Part shown: piece after piece, positions 16,950 through 25,095 of the stretch | How the letters are laid out: each line of letters opens with the position of its first letter | Position numbering within the stretch: position 1 is the first letter of the stretch | Assembly (NCBI GenBank): GCA_024234595.1 | Contig: JACKNZ010000023.1 | Location: 1-37,307, forward strand | Direction of reading: 5' to 3' | Length of the DNA stretch: 37,307 nt | Source: Moraxellaceae bacterium | GTDB taxonomy: Bacteria; Pseudomonadota; Gammaproteobacteria; Pseudomonadales; Moraxellaceae | The notes under the pieces: model-generated | What the model was told of the DNA's origin: nothing | The model's input: only the letters and a program-made list of their open reading frames with translations | The model's database searches: none | Made by a program: the position numbers and the translations under genes

Positions 16950-17584
16950 TAGTAGCCCTCCTGTACACGATATTGTGCTAAATCTAAATGCTTTAAGGGG
17001 AAATCGGGTGCGAACACATGATGAGTGGTTAACAACACCATACCACCTTGTTGCGCATGTTCAACCAACCATTGCTCTAAAGCCTTAACACCTGCTAAAT
17101 CAATGGCGGTAAAAGGTTCGTCTAAAACCCATAACTTGGCTTGTTGCAAAAATAAACGTGCTAAAGCAACACGGCGTTTTTGGCCAGCAGATAAATAGGC
17201 AATCGGTACATCTTCATAGCCATATAGACCTACTTTTTTTAAAGCTTGTTCTATGTGGCTAACAGAAACTGTTTTTTGATGTAATTGTGCAAGAAATTGT
17301 AGATTCTCTATGGCAGTTAACAAAGGCTTTAAGCCGAGTAAATGACCAACAAAAGCAACACTTTGCTTAAAATGGATTGGGTTATCTTGAATATTTTCAC
17401 CGTGCCATACTATAGAGCCTGACTCAAAAGGTGCTAGCCCCATTAAGCCATTCAATAAAGTGGTTTTGCCTGTTCCATTAGCACCAAGCACTTGCATAAT
17501 TTCGCCAGCTTGTAATTGAAAATCAAGTTTAGCAAATAATACTCGGTCATCTCGTACTGCACATAAATCAGAAACAGTGAGCAA
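16949..17584 (-). CDS. ccmA: Haem exporter ATP-binding protein A
   Basis: CcmA is the ATPase of the CcmABCD complex. Walker A is GANGTGKTT, the signature is YLSAGQKRRVALARL, and Walker B is LWVLDEPFTAID. I set the start at TTG 17584. It gives MLTVSDLCAVRD, matching the usual N-terminus, and GGAG lies six bases upstream on the minus strand. The longer frame from TTG 17602 has no ribosome site. First gene of the ccm chain. Confidence 0.93.
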   Translation of the reverse strand: MLTVSDLCAVRDDRVLFAKLDFQLQAGEIMQVLGANGTGKTTLLNGLMGLAPFESGSIVWHGENIQDNPIHFKQSVAFVGHLLGLKPLLTAIENLQFLAQLHQKTVSVSHIEQALKKVGLYGYEDVPIAYLSAGQKRRVALARLFLQQAKLWVLDEPFTAIDLAGVKALEQWLVEHAQQGGMVLLTTHHVFAPDFPLKHLDLAQYRVQEGY

Positions 17585-17687
17585 TTGGTGCTCCACAGAC
17601 AAACAAAGGGAACTGTATTATAAATTAATTTAGTCTAAAAAGTCGATTTTAACGCCAAGACTTAGACAAACACGTTGTAAATATCCC

Positions 17688-17753
17688 TTCGACTGCGCTC
17701 AAGGTACATTGTTTGTTGTTTGAGCGGAGTCGAGGTGGTTGAGCGCAGTCGAA
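17688..17753. repeat. Dispersed repeat, family A, inverted copies
   Basis: TTCGACTGCGCTCAA (17688-17702) is an exact inverted copy of TTGAGCGCAGTCGAA (17739-17753). A third, imperfect unit, TGAGCGGAGTCGAG, lies at 17721-17734. The same unit recurs at 21968, 27149-27231 and 34377. It lies between orn and ccmA and can fold into a long hairpin. Confidence 0.75.
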
Positions 17754-17764
17754 ACCAAAATTAA

Positions 17765-18316
17765 TTATTGCACTCTAAAAAAATACTCGCGGTAATAACG
17801 TAATTCATCAATTGAATCACGAATATCATTTAAGGCTAAGTGAGTACTTTCTTTAGAAAAACCCTGCATGATTTCGGGTCGCCAACGACGAGCCAACTCT
17901 TTTACGGTACTCACATCTAAATTACGGTAGTGAAAAAAAGCTTCTAATTTAGGCATGGTACGATATAAAAAGCGACGGTCTTGGCAAATGGAGTTACCGC
18001 ACATCGGTGATTTTTTGGCATCTACAAAACGACTCAAAAACTCGATGGTTTGCGCTTCTGCTTCTGCTTCAGTGATTGTGCTACGACGCACGCGCTCTGT
18101 TAAACCAGACTGACCATGTTGGCGGGTATTCCACTCATCCATCGCATTTAAAACAATATCTTTTTGATGAATCGCCAACATCGGCCCTTCGGCCAAAATA
18201 TTTAAGTGAGCATCCGTCACAATGGTAGCAATTTCAATAATACGGTCAGAATCGGGATTTAAACCCGTCATTTCTAAATCTATCCAAATTAAATTGGTTT
18301 CTTTGTTAATAGCCAT
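17765..18316 (-). CDS. orn: Oligoribonuclease
   Basis: Orn is a DEDDh 3'-5' exonuclease that degrades di- and short oligoribonucleotides, including pGpG from c-di-GMP turnover. In the 183-residue product the acidic residues lie in WIDLEMTGL, CGNSICQDRRFL and HLALNDIRDSI. Length is normal. ATG 18316 is chosen over an upstream start eight codons away because MAINKETNLIWIDLEMTG matches the usual N-terminus. It is divergent from rsgA, as in many gammaproteobacteria. Confidence 0.96.
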   Translation of the reverse strand: MAINKETNLIWIDLEMTGLNPDSDRIIEIATIVTDAHLNILAEGPMLAIHQKDIVLNAMDEWNTRQHGQSGLTERVRRSTITEAEAEAQTIEFLSRFVDAKKSPMCGNSICQDRRFLYRTMPKLEAFFHYRNLDVSTVKELARRWRPEIMQGFSKESTHLALNDIRDSIDELRYYREYFFRVQ

Positions 18317-18406
18317 ATTCTTTACAGTCCATCTACTCATAAAAAATGACTATTCTACATAAAAAATATATCATAGGCGTTTTTATTTCGTTGTTTTAAA
18401 GTGCCT

Positions 18407-19411
18407 ATGAGCAAACGCCATTTAAGCGAACAGCAAACCAAACGTATTCATCAACAACATGCACGTCGTATTGCTAAAGCCAAAGAACCTGTCATTGATG
18501 ACAGTCATTTAAGCCCCCCTCAACAAGGCTTGATTATTGCCCATTATGGCCGTCAAATCGAAGTTCAAGGATTAGAAGGTGAGTTTGCAGGTCAAATATG
18601 GCGTTGCCATGTACGCAGTAATTTAGACGCTTTAGTGACAGGCGACTTGGTGATTTGGCAGGCCGACACCACCAATAAAATTGGTATTATTAGTGCTTTA
18701 CTACCCCGAAAATCCTTATTAACTCGCCCTGACCCTTATCAAAAAATAAAACCAGTTGCGGCCAATATTTCGTTAATTTTAATCGTTTTTGCCGCTATTC
18801 CCATTCCTTCTGCTAGTTTATTAGACCGATATTTGGTGGCGTGCGAAACCGTGGGTATAAAACCATTATTAGTATTAAACAAATCTGACTTATTAGACGA
18901 TGAAGAAGGTCAATGTTTACGTGATTTATTAGCCGAATATCAATCCTTAGGCTATGACAGCATCGAAGTATCTTGTTTTGGCAATTTAGAGCCATTACAA
19001 CAACGGATTGGCAGCCATAATGTCGTATTTGTAGGGCAGTCTGGTGTAGGAAAAAGCTCTTTAATCAATACCTTACTGCCAACTGCTCAACAAAAAGTCA
19101 ACATCATTTCAGAAAACTCCTTATTAGGACAACATACTACCACTACCACGCGTTTATTTTCTTTAGAAAATGGCGGTGCACTAATTGACTCACCCGGAAT
19201 TAGAGAGTTTGGTATTTGGCATTTGGATGAAACCCAAATTAAACAAGGTTTTGTTGAATTTAAAGATTTTTATGGTACTTGCCGTTTTAGAAACTGCCAA
19301 CATTTAAGTGAACCCGATTGCGCCCTAAAACAAGCGGTTGCAGAGGGTAAAGTCTCCGCTCGTCGTTTAGAAAGTCTGCACCGTTTGTTGGCCGAGAGTA
19401 AATCTACCTAG
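18407..19411 (+). CDS. rsgA: Ribosome small subunit-dependent GTPase A
   Basis: RsgA is a circularly permuted GTPase that tests late 30S subunits during maturation. The 334-residue product has an N-terminal OB-fold. The GTPase motifs are in permuted order: LNKSDLLDDE (G4), VGQSGVGKSSLINTL (G1) and DSPGIREFG (G3). The zinc domain CRFRNCQHLSEPDCALK ends the protein. ATG 18407 is preferred to the GTG two codons earlier, although no strong ribosome site is visible. Confidence 0.96.
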   Translation: MSKRHLSEQQTKRIHQQHARRIAKAKEPVIDDSHLSPPQQGLIIAHYGRQIEVQGLEGEFAGQIWRCHVRSNLDALVTGDLVIWQADTTNKIGIISALLPRKSLLTRPDPYQKIKPVAANISLILIVFAAIPIPSASLLDRYLVACETVGIKPLLVLNKSDLLDDEEGQCLRDLLAEYQSLGYDSIEVSCFGNLEPLQQRIGSHNVVFVGQSGVGKSSLINTLLPTAQQKVNIISENSLLGQHTTTTTRLFSLENGGALIDSPGIREFGIWHLDETQIKQGFVEFKDFYGTCRFRNCQHLSEPDCALKQAVAEGKVSARRLESLHRLLAESKST

Positions 19412-19465
19412 AGCCACACGCCCAAGCACGTTATACTCACACCCGTTTTAATAAGGTTAACCATT

Positions 19466-19876
19466 ATGCAGCGTTTTGTAGAATTTATCGTTAATAACTA
19501 TGTATTAGCCAGCGCGTTTGTTGGCTTGCTGATCGCGTTTTTTATTGTAGAAAGTAAACGCGGTGGTCAAAATATCAGCCCTCAAAGCCTCAGCAACCTG
19601 ATAAATAAACAAAAAGCCCTTGTTATTGATTTGCGTGACCCCACTGAATTTAAAAAGGGGCATATTACTGGTAGCCATAATATCCCTTATGCCAAGCTCA
19701 ACGATAAAAACAATCATTTTCCTAAAGATAGACCGATTGTTTTTGTGTGTAATTTGGGACAGGTTGCAGGAACAGCCGCTAAAACCTTAAAAACAGAGCA
19801 TGGTATTAACGATGTTTTTAAACTCGAAGGTGGTATTTCTAATTGGAAAGCCCTTTCTTTACCTTTAGTAAAATAG
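19466..19876 (+). CDS. Membrane-anchored rhodanese-like protein, YibN type
   Basis: A 136-residue protein with one N-terminal membrane segment (YVLASAFVGLLIAFFIVE) and a rhodanese domain. ALVIDLRDPTEFKKGHITGSHNIPY is the typical domain start. The active-site Cys95 lies in VFVCNLGQVAG. Rhodaneses transfer sulphur to acceptors, but the YibN subgroup has no settled reaction. The order rhodanese-grxC-secB is conserved in gammaproteobacteria and supports this call. grxC follows after nine bases. Confidence 0.9.
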   Translation: MQRFVEFIVNNYVLASAFVGLLIAFFIVESKRGGQNISPQSLSNLINKQKALVIDLRDPTEFKKGHITGSHNIPYAKLNDKNNHFPKDRPIVFVCNLGQVAGTAAKTLKTEHGINDVFKLEGGISNWKALSLPLVK

Positions 19877-19885
19877 GTACATACT

Positions 19886-20140
19886 ATGGCTCAAGTTGTG
19901 ATATATACGACGCGAATTTGCCCTTATTGTGTGCGCGCCAAGCAACTTTTTCAGCGTAAAGGCATTGCTTATCAAGAAATTGACGTAAGTCACGACCACG
20001 ACTTGCGTATGCAATTAGTTGAGCGTACCAAGCAGCGCACTGTGCCACAAATTTTTATTAACGACCAACATATCGGTGGTTGTGATGATTTATACGCGTT
20101 AGAGCGGCAAGGCGCGTTAGACCCTTTACTTGCCCAATAA
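19886..20140 (+). CDS. grxC: Glutaredoxin 3
   Basis: A small dithiol glutaredoxin that reduces disulphides with glutathione. The 84-residue product has the CPYC active site at residues 12-15 (TTRICPYCVRAKQL), the cis-Pro segment RTVPQIFIN and the GG motif IGGCDDLYAL. It lies in the rhodanese-grxC-secB operon. Confidence 0.95.
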   Translation: MAQVVIYTTRICPYCVRAKQLFQRKGIAYQEIDVSHDHDLRMQLVERTKQRTVPQIFINDQHIGGCDDLYALERQGALDPLLAQ

Positions 20141-20160
20141 ATTAAAAACAGGAAATAACC

Positions 20161-20625
20161 ATGAGTGATGAACAAAACCAAGGCGGACAATTTGGCTTAG
20201 AACGTTTATTTGTAAAAGATTTATCGTTTGAAGTACCAAGCTCCAAAGTATTTTTGGGCGAATGGAAGCCAGAAATGGATGTGCAATTAAACACCGAAAC
20301 AACACGTTTAGATGATACTCATTACGAAGTATCAGTCACGGTCACCGTGACTGCTAAAAATGATAATGCCACTGCTTTTGTGGCAGAAGTGAAACAAGCA
20401 GGTATCTTTTTGATTACTGGCGTTCCCGAAGCTCAGTTAACACAATTAGTCGGTGCCTATTGTCCTAACATTTTGTTCCCTTATGTACGCGAAGCGATTT
20501 CTGACTTAGTTAACCGTGGCAGTTTTCCTCAATTACTGTTAGCGCCTGTTAACTTTGATGCCTTATTTGCTCAAGCACAACAACAACGTGCTCAACAAGC
20601 TAGCCAACAAGGCACTTTGCAATAA
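20161..20625 (+). CDS. secB: Protein-export chaperone SecB
   Basis: SecB is a cytosolic tetrameric chaperone that holds precursors unfolded and delivers them to SecA. The 154-residue product has typical family segments: LFVKDLSFEVPSSKVF, ETTRLDDTHYEVSVTVTVTA, and CPNILFPYVREAISDLVNRG. The C-terminal tail is Gln/Ala-rich. A strong terminator follows ten bases after the stop. Confidence 0.96.
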   Translation: MSDEQNQGGQFGLERLFVKDLSFEVPSSKVFLGEWKPEMDVQLNTETTRLDDTHYEVSVTVTVTAKNDNATAFVAEVKQAGIFLITGVPEAQLTQLVGAYCPNILFPYVREAISDLVNRGSFPQLLLAPVNFDALFAQAQQQRAQQASQQGTLQ

Positions 20626-20634
20626 AATCATTAA

Positions 20635-20668
20635 AAAACATCTAGCTTTTAGCTAAGCTAGATGTTTT
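20635..20668. terminator. Bidirectional rho-independent terminator
   Basis: A perfect 14-base stem, AAAACATCTAGCTT (20635-20648) and AAGCTAGATGTTTT (20655-20668), encloses a six-base loop. The A/T ends give a T-rich tract on both strands, so it serves secB (plus) and the convergent DUF2797 gene (minus). Confidence 0.9.
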
Positions 20669-20669
20669 G

Positions 20670-21488
20670 TTATCTCTCTCCAAACTCGACTTCATAGCCA
20701 CCAAATTTACGAATGTTAATAACCCCTGTATCAAGCATTAAATATTGGCCTTTGATTCCTTGTAATACTCCTTGAATTTCAGATGTCGTATCTAAATTAA
20801 ACGACTTAATTTTGCTCGGGTACTGCAATACGGGAAAGTTAAAATTAAAACCAATATCTTCAAGATAATTCATTTGCTGTGGAAATTGTTCCTCTAACTC
20901 ATCCAAATCCTTAGCACATCTCTCCATCAGCTCATCACGTATCACTGCTAAATCTTGAGCTTCGGCATCGGCTTTTAACAAGCGTTGCCAATTCGTTTTA
21001 TCAGCAATATGTTGGGCAAAAACCACTTCGATCAAACCTGATAATCGACGTGTTGACACTTCTAAAATGGGTAGAGCTTGTGAAGCACCTTGGTCAAGCC
21101 AACGAGTAGGTACTTGGGTTTTGCGCGTTATACCTACTTTGATACCAGATGAATTGGCCAAATAGACAATATGTGGTCTAAAACAATGACTTTGCGCCCA
21201 ATCAGGCTCACGACAAGTCCCTAAATGATAATGGCAGGTTTCTGGCTTCATAATACACATATCAGCCGATGCACTATTTCTAAAACACTTAAAACAGTAA
21301 CCTTGATTAAAGGACTTTGTTGTCTTTTGCCCACAATTCAAACAAAAAATTCGTCCTGTATGATTGATATAAATATTTTTTCCTAAATAATCATTGACAG
21401 GCAGTAGGATTCCGTTCATCTCTAATTCATAATGAACAGGTGTACTCGCTTGAGTACGCATTTTTTGTAAAATACCTTGATATATCAT
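20670..21488 (-). CDS. DUF2797 family protein
   Basis: A 272-residue protein of unknown function. It has four CxxC-type pairs or cysteine clusters (CLNCGQ; CFKCFRN; CIMKPETCHYH; CREPDWAQSHC), suggesting zinc or iron-sulphur binding. HIVYLANSSGIKVGITRKTQVPTRW resembles a GIY-YIG-like core, a recurrent feature of DUF2797. The open frame runs 31 codons further upstream, but that would overlap the divergent gene at 21505. ATG 21488 leaves a 16-base gap and starts MIYQGILQKMRT. No catalytic role is known to me. Confidence 0.82.
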   Translation of the reverse strand: MIYQGILQKMRTQASTPVHYELEMNGILLPVNDYLGKNIYINHTGRIFCLNCGQKTTKSFNQGYCFKCFRNSASADMCIMKPETCHYHLGTCREPDWAQSHCFRPHIVYLANSSGIKVGITRKTQVPTRWLDQGASQALPILEVSTRRLSGLIEVVFAQHIADKTNWQRLLKADAEAQDLAVIRDELMERCAKDLDELEEQFPQQMNYLEDIGFNFNFPVLQYPSKIKSFNLDTTSEIQGVLQGIKGQYLMLDTGVINIRKFGGYEVEFGER

Positions 21489-21504
21489 AAAGAGTTTAAC
21501 CCTA

Positions 21505-21966
21505 ATGTGGCCTGACATTACCCCGTTATTGCAACAATTAAAAGCAGAGTGTTCGGATAAAGCATGGTTGATAACTGGCAATCACTTAGATTGTCCTTTG
21601 GCTAGTGTAGGCTTAGATGAAGCCCACTTACAACGACTAAACAGCAAAGAACTATTGAATCGGCCTTTTACCGAGCGTTTTGCTGCCGCCTTAATGCTGA
21701 TAGACGATAATGACGAAGCGCAAAACACCCAATTAACCATTGGCCGTTTACGTGATGTGTTGGCTGAACGGGTGTTGGTACTCATCCCTGAGCATAGCCA
21801 ACAATGGTCAACCGCCACCATGCTTGGTTTTGGTTTTAAACGTATTGCTGCATTAAACGGCTGGCAAGCGTGGGGCTTTGACATTCATACTTATAAAGAA
21901 GTACCTGATTGGCTCAACGCTAAATTTTGGGCCAACCCACAAAATTGGGGTAAATATTGGTGGTAG
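21505..21966 (+). CDS. Conserved small protein, DUF6231-like
   Basis: A 153-residue soluble protein of unknown function. The middle has a possible nucleotide- or methyltransferase-like fold without its catalytic motifs (FAAALMLIDDNDEA, LRDVLAERVLVLIPE). The end reads NAKFWANPQNWGKYWW, a Trp-rich ending I associate with DUF6231 proteins of Pseudomonadales; this is from memory. It is divergent from the DUF2797 gene with only 16 bases between starts. Confidence 0.65.
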   Translation: MWPDITPLLQQLKAECSDKAWLITGNHLDCPLASVGLDEAHLQRLNSKELLNRPFTERFAAALMLIDDNDEAQNTQLTIGRLRDVLAERVLVLIPEHSQQWSTATMLGFGFKRIAALNGWQAWGFDIHTYKEVPDWLNAKFWANPQNWGKYWW

Positions 21967-22006
21967 CTTCGACTTTGCTCAGCTACCCCGACTTTGTTCC
22001 CTGAGC
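21967..22006. repeat. Dispersed repeat, family A, copy between convergent genes
   Basis: TTCGACTTTGCTCAG (21968-21982) is followed by a degraded inverse unit CTGAGCCGAA (22001-22010 region). Same family as 17688 and 27149. It lies between two convergent genes. Confidence 0.6.
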
Positions 22007-22012
22007 CGAAAC

Positions 22013-22651
22013 TTAACCTCTATCCCCTGCCATTTCTAATTGCATGGCTTTATTTTTGGCACTGAGCGCGGAATCTAATTTGCCTTGTTGTTCTGCTGCA
22101 TCTGCGACCAAACGCCATAAGGCAGCTTGTAAACTATTGTATTGTGCATAAGACAAGCCTTTACGCGCTAACTGTTCTGCTTCAACAGCACGACCTTGTT
22201 GCATACGCACTTGCGCTAATTGCAAATAAACGGTGGCCGATTGTGGTGCCAATCGTTGCGCTCGCTCTAAGCTAATGGCTGCCGACTCCAAATTCCCTTG
22301 TTGCAAACTATCACTTGCACTGGCTAATAAGCCTTGTACGGCAGGACTATCACGACCGTCAGCTAATTTTTTGCCTGCATTGGGGGCAGCAACAGGTTTA
22401 AGTATTAACGGGCTACTCGGGACAGACACTGCTTCTGTAGGAGCTGAAACCGTTTCTTTGACAATTTCTGGCTCTTTAACAACAGACTTTGTAGGCTGAA
22501 TCACTGGTGTTGTCGCCGCTTTAACAATAGGCTTAGGTTTATTTATCACTGTTTTAGGACGTTGAGTTGTCGGCCAACTATAATTAGGCATATTTTGACA
22601 ACCTACTAACACCATACTACACATTACTATTGCGCCAAATTGCCGCATCAT
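22013..22651 (-). CDS. TPR outer-membrane lipoprotein, LpoP-like PBP1B activator
   Basis: A 212-residue lipoprotein. The N-terminus MMRQFGAIVMCSMVLVGC ends in lipobox LVGC with the lipidated Cys at 18. A long Pro/Val/Lys-rich linker follows, suited to crossing the peptidoglycan. Then come two or three TPR units (LESAAISLERAQRLAPQSAT; YLQLAQVRMQQGRAVEAEQL). It begins one base after the PBP1B stop. In Pseudomonas aeruginosa the TPR lipoprotein LpoP activates PBP1B, and this gene has the same architecture and neighbour. The role is inferred from that. ATG 22648 is an equally possible start. Confidence 0.8.
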   Translation of the reverse strand: MMRQFGAIVMCSMVLVGCQNMPNYSWPTTQRPKTVINKPKPIVKAATTPVIQPTKSVVKEPEIVKETVSAPTEAVSVPSSPLILKPVAAPNAGKKLADGRDSPAVQGLLASASDSLQQGNLESAAISLERAQRLAPQSATVYLQLAQVRMQQGRAVEAEQLARKGLSYAQYNSLQAALWRLVADAAEQQGKLDSALSAKNKAMQLEMAGDRG

Positions 22652-22652
22652 A

Positions 22653-24983
22653 TCACCTAAAAATATCTAAAATTTTGTTGACTGAACTATTTAAAATGGC
22701 ATTGATAGGGTCGTTAACTTCGGCTTTATTAGCAGCACATTCACTCACTTCTGTCACCGAGTCGGGCAATACAGGCACTAAAATTGCGTTGTCACAACCT
22801 TCAGCACTCAGTTTACCAGTCGTTTTTTCGAGCCATTGCCATTGTACCTTATCAGGCAATACAGTATTGAGTGAAACAGGCTTTAAACGTGCCATCATAT
22901 CTATCCATATTGGTAATGCACCCGCACCGCCTGATAAACCAGTCGCCTTGTTATCATCATTACCTAACCAAACTACTGCTAGATAATTGCCTGTATAGCC
23001 TGCAAACCATGCATCACGGCCATCATTTGTCGTCCCTGTTTTGCCAGCCATGACTAACTCTTGCGGTAGTTTTTTGTAAGCACTCGCACCTGTACCACTG
23101 CGCATGGTTTGTTGCATCGCATAGTTAATTAAATATAAAGAAGCAGGGTCATAAACTTGTTTGACTTCTAAACCATAGCGCGTCAAGCGTTTGCCTTTAG
23201 AGTCCACCACTTCGCGAATGGTACGCGGTGCAGTTTGAAATCCACCTGAGGCAAAAGGCTGATACAAGCGCAATACTTCCATAGGCGATAAATTAGCTGT
23301 ACCCAATAAAATCGAGGGATAACTAGGAATATCTTGTGTCACGCCCAATTGTTTAAGCGTACTAATGACTGCATTAACGCCCACTTTTTCATCTAAGCCT
23401 AAACGAATGGTGGCCTGATTATAAGAATGTGCCAGTGCATCATATAACGGCACCATTCCATGTGATTGACGGTCATAATTTTCGGGAGACCAAACATCGC
23501 CTGTGCTACTTTGCACCTGCACGGCACTATCATCTAAAGGAGTGACTAAATTAAATTTAGCGGTATTTAGAGCCGTTAAATACACGGCTGGTTTAAACAA
23601 TGAACCTACTTGGCGTGAGGCATCAATCGCACGATTAAAACCAGTAAACGTGCCATAGCCGCCCACGACTGCTAACAACTCACCACTTTCGGGATTGGCA
23701 ACAACCACTGAGCCTTGTAATTGAGCCACGCGCTTGTTACCAGAGCCACGCAAACGCGACACTTGCTGCTCAAATGATTGTTCGGCCGCTTGTTGTACAC
23801 GAGGGTCTAAAGTTGTAAAAATGCGTAAGCCAGTCGAGTTTAAATCGTCTTCTTGATATTCCTGTTTAAGCTGACGACGTACCACATCTAAAAATGCAGG
23901 ATAAATACTCAAGCCTGTGGTTGGATTCTTTAAAATTCCAAGAGGCTTCAGTTTAGCTTTGTCGAATTGTGATTGTGTAATATGGCCATCTTTAAGCAAA
24001 TTAGACAATATAACATTACGTCTCTCTAACGCCCGTTGTGGATTTCGCCACGGATTATAAAACGAAGGCCCTTTGACTAATCCAACTAATAACGCCACTT
24101 GATGCAAAGAAAGCTCACTAATCGGCTGTCCAAAATAAAACTGCGAGGCTAAACCAAAACCGTTAATAGAACGATTGCCATTTTGTCCTAAATTAACCTC
24201 ATTTAGATAAGTTTCTAAAATTTCTTGCTTGTCATAGTGCCATTCTAACAACAAGGCCATTAAGGCTTCATTAACTTTACGCTTGAGTGACCGTTCATCG
24301 GTCAGATAAAAGTTTTTTACTAATTGTTGAGTCAGTGTACTGCCACCTTGTCGCAATTCCCCACTGCTCAAATTAACAAAAATTGCCCGTAAAGTACCGC
24401 GAATCGACACCCCAAAATGATGATAAAAATCTTTATCTTCTGTAGATAACAAGGCTTGTTCAAGGTATTTTGGTGCTTCTTTAAGCTGCATAAGCACACG
24501 GTCTTCGTTTTGCTTAGGATAAATTCCACCAATCACCAAGGGCTCTAAGCGCACAATCGAATTGCTGTTAGCTTCGGTACTGGCAATATCTACCAAGCTA
24601 TTGCCATTGAATTTAAGTTTTAAAACCTGCGCGCGCTCTGTTTCATCACTAAACACAAAACCACGAGTATGCACATACAACTCACCGTTTTTTTCGGTAT
24701 AGACACCTGCTGCTTCGTAATTATCTTGACGACGGTAATGCAACAAAGCCAATTCTGCCAAAACGTCTGCTTTTGAAATCGGCGCGCCACTATATAACTC
24801 TAAAGGTCGGCTATACACTTTTGCAGGAATAGCCCAACGTTTACCTTCAAACTTTTGGCGTACTGTACCATCTAAAGATAAAGCATAAATACCCACCCCT
24901 ATCGCACATAACATGCCCAACATTAGCAGTAATAACAATAAGGTAACAAAAAATCCACGTTGCGTTTTGCGAGAGCTTTTCAT
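22653..24983 (-). CDS. mrcB: Bifunctional class A penicillin-binding protein 1B
   Basis: A peptidoglycan glycosyltransferase/transpeptidase. The 776-residue protein has a short cytoplasmic tail, one membrane segment (VTLLLLLLMLGMLCAIGVG) and a UB2H-like region (about 60-150). The GT51 domain has EDKDFYHHFGVSIRG and QGGSTLTQQLVKNFYLT. The transpeptidase has the SLFK serine, the SYN triad and KTGTTNDGRDAWFAG. The UB2H region and overall order indicate PBP1B rather than PBP1A. ATG 24983 is preferred to GTG 24989. It forms an operon with the LpoP-like gene downstream. Confidence 0.93.
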   Translation of the reverse strand: MKSSRKTQRGFFVTLLLLLLMLGMLCAIGVGIYALSLDGTVRQKFEGKRWAIPAKVYSRPLELYSGAPISKADVLAELALLHYRRQDNYEAAGVYTEKNGELYVHTRGFVFSDETERAQVLKLKFNGNSLVDIASTEANSNSIVRLEPLVIGGIYPKQNEDRVLMQLKEAPKYLEQALLSTEDKDFYHHFGVSIRGTLRAIFVNLSSGELRQGGSTLTQQLVKNFYLTDERSLKRKVNEALMALLLEWHYDKQEILETYLNEVNLGQNGNRSINGFGLASQFYFGQPISELSLHQVALLVGLVKGPSFYNPWRNPQRALERRNVILSNLLKDGHITQSQFDKAKLKPLGILKNPTTGLSIYPAFLDVVRRQLKQEYQEDDLNSTGLRIFTTLDPRVQQAAEQSFEQQVSRLRGSGNKRVAQLQGSVVVANPESGELLAVVGGYGTFTGFNRAIDASRQVGSLFKPAVYLTALNTAKFNLVTPLDDSAVQVQSSTGDVWSPENYDRQSHGMVPLYDALAHSYNQATIRLGLDEKVGVNAVISTLKQLGVTQDIPSYPSILLGTANLSPMEVLRLYQPFASGGFQTAPRTIREVVDSKGKRLTRYGLEVKQVYDPASLYLINYAMQQTMRSGTGASAYKKLPQELVMAGKTGTTNDGRDAWFAGYTGNYLAVVWLGNDDNKATGLSGGAGALPIWIDMMARLKPVSLNTVLPDKVQWQWLEKTTGKLSAEGCDNAILVPVLPDSVTEVSECAANKAEVNDPINAILNSSVNKILDIFR

Positions 24984-24990
24984 AAGCACA

Positions 24991-25007
24991 TAACTTGTTA
25001 CAAGTTA
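24991..25007. promoter_or_regulatory. Palindrome in front of mrcB
   Basis: TAACTTG-TTA-CAAGTTA is a perfect inverted repeat ending eight bases before the mrcB start codon. It could be an operator, or a leader hairpin over the ribosome site. Confidence 0.4.
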
Positions 25008-25095
25008 AAAAATTGCCTCATTTTAACGCGATATGGCTCTTTAGTGATGTTTTTTTGTGAAACAAGGATGAAGTTTCTGCGAAAAAACCAACATT

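Noticed and set aside
17688..17753. CRISPR-like array of family A units
   Set aside because: Units are irregular in spacing and orientation, and the sequences between them are not spacer-sized; no cas genes nearby.
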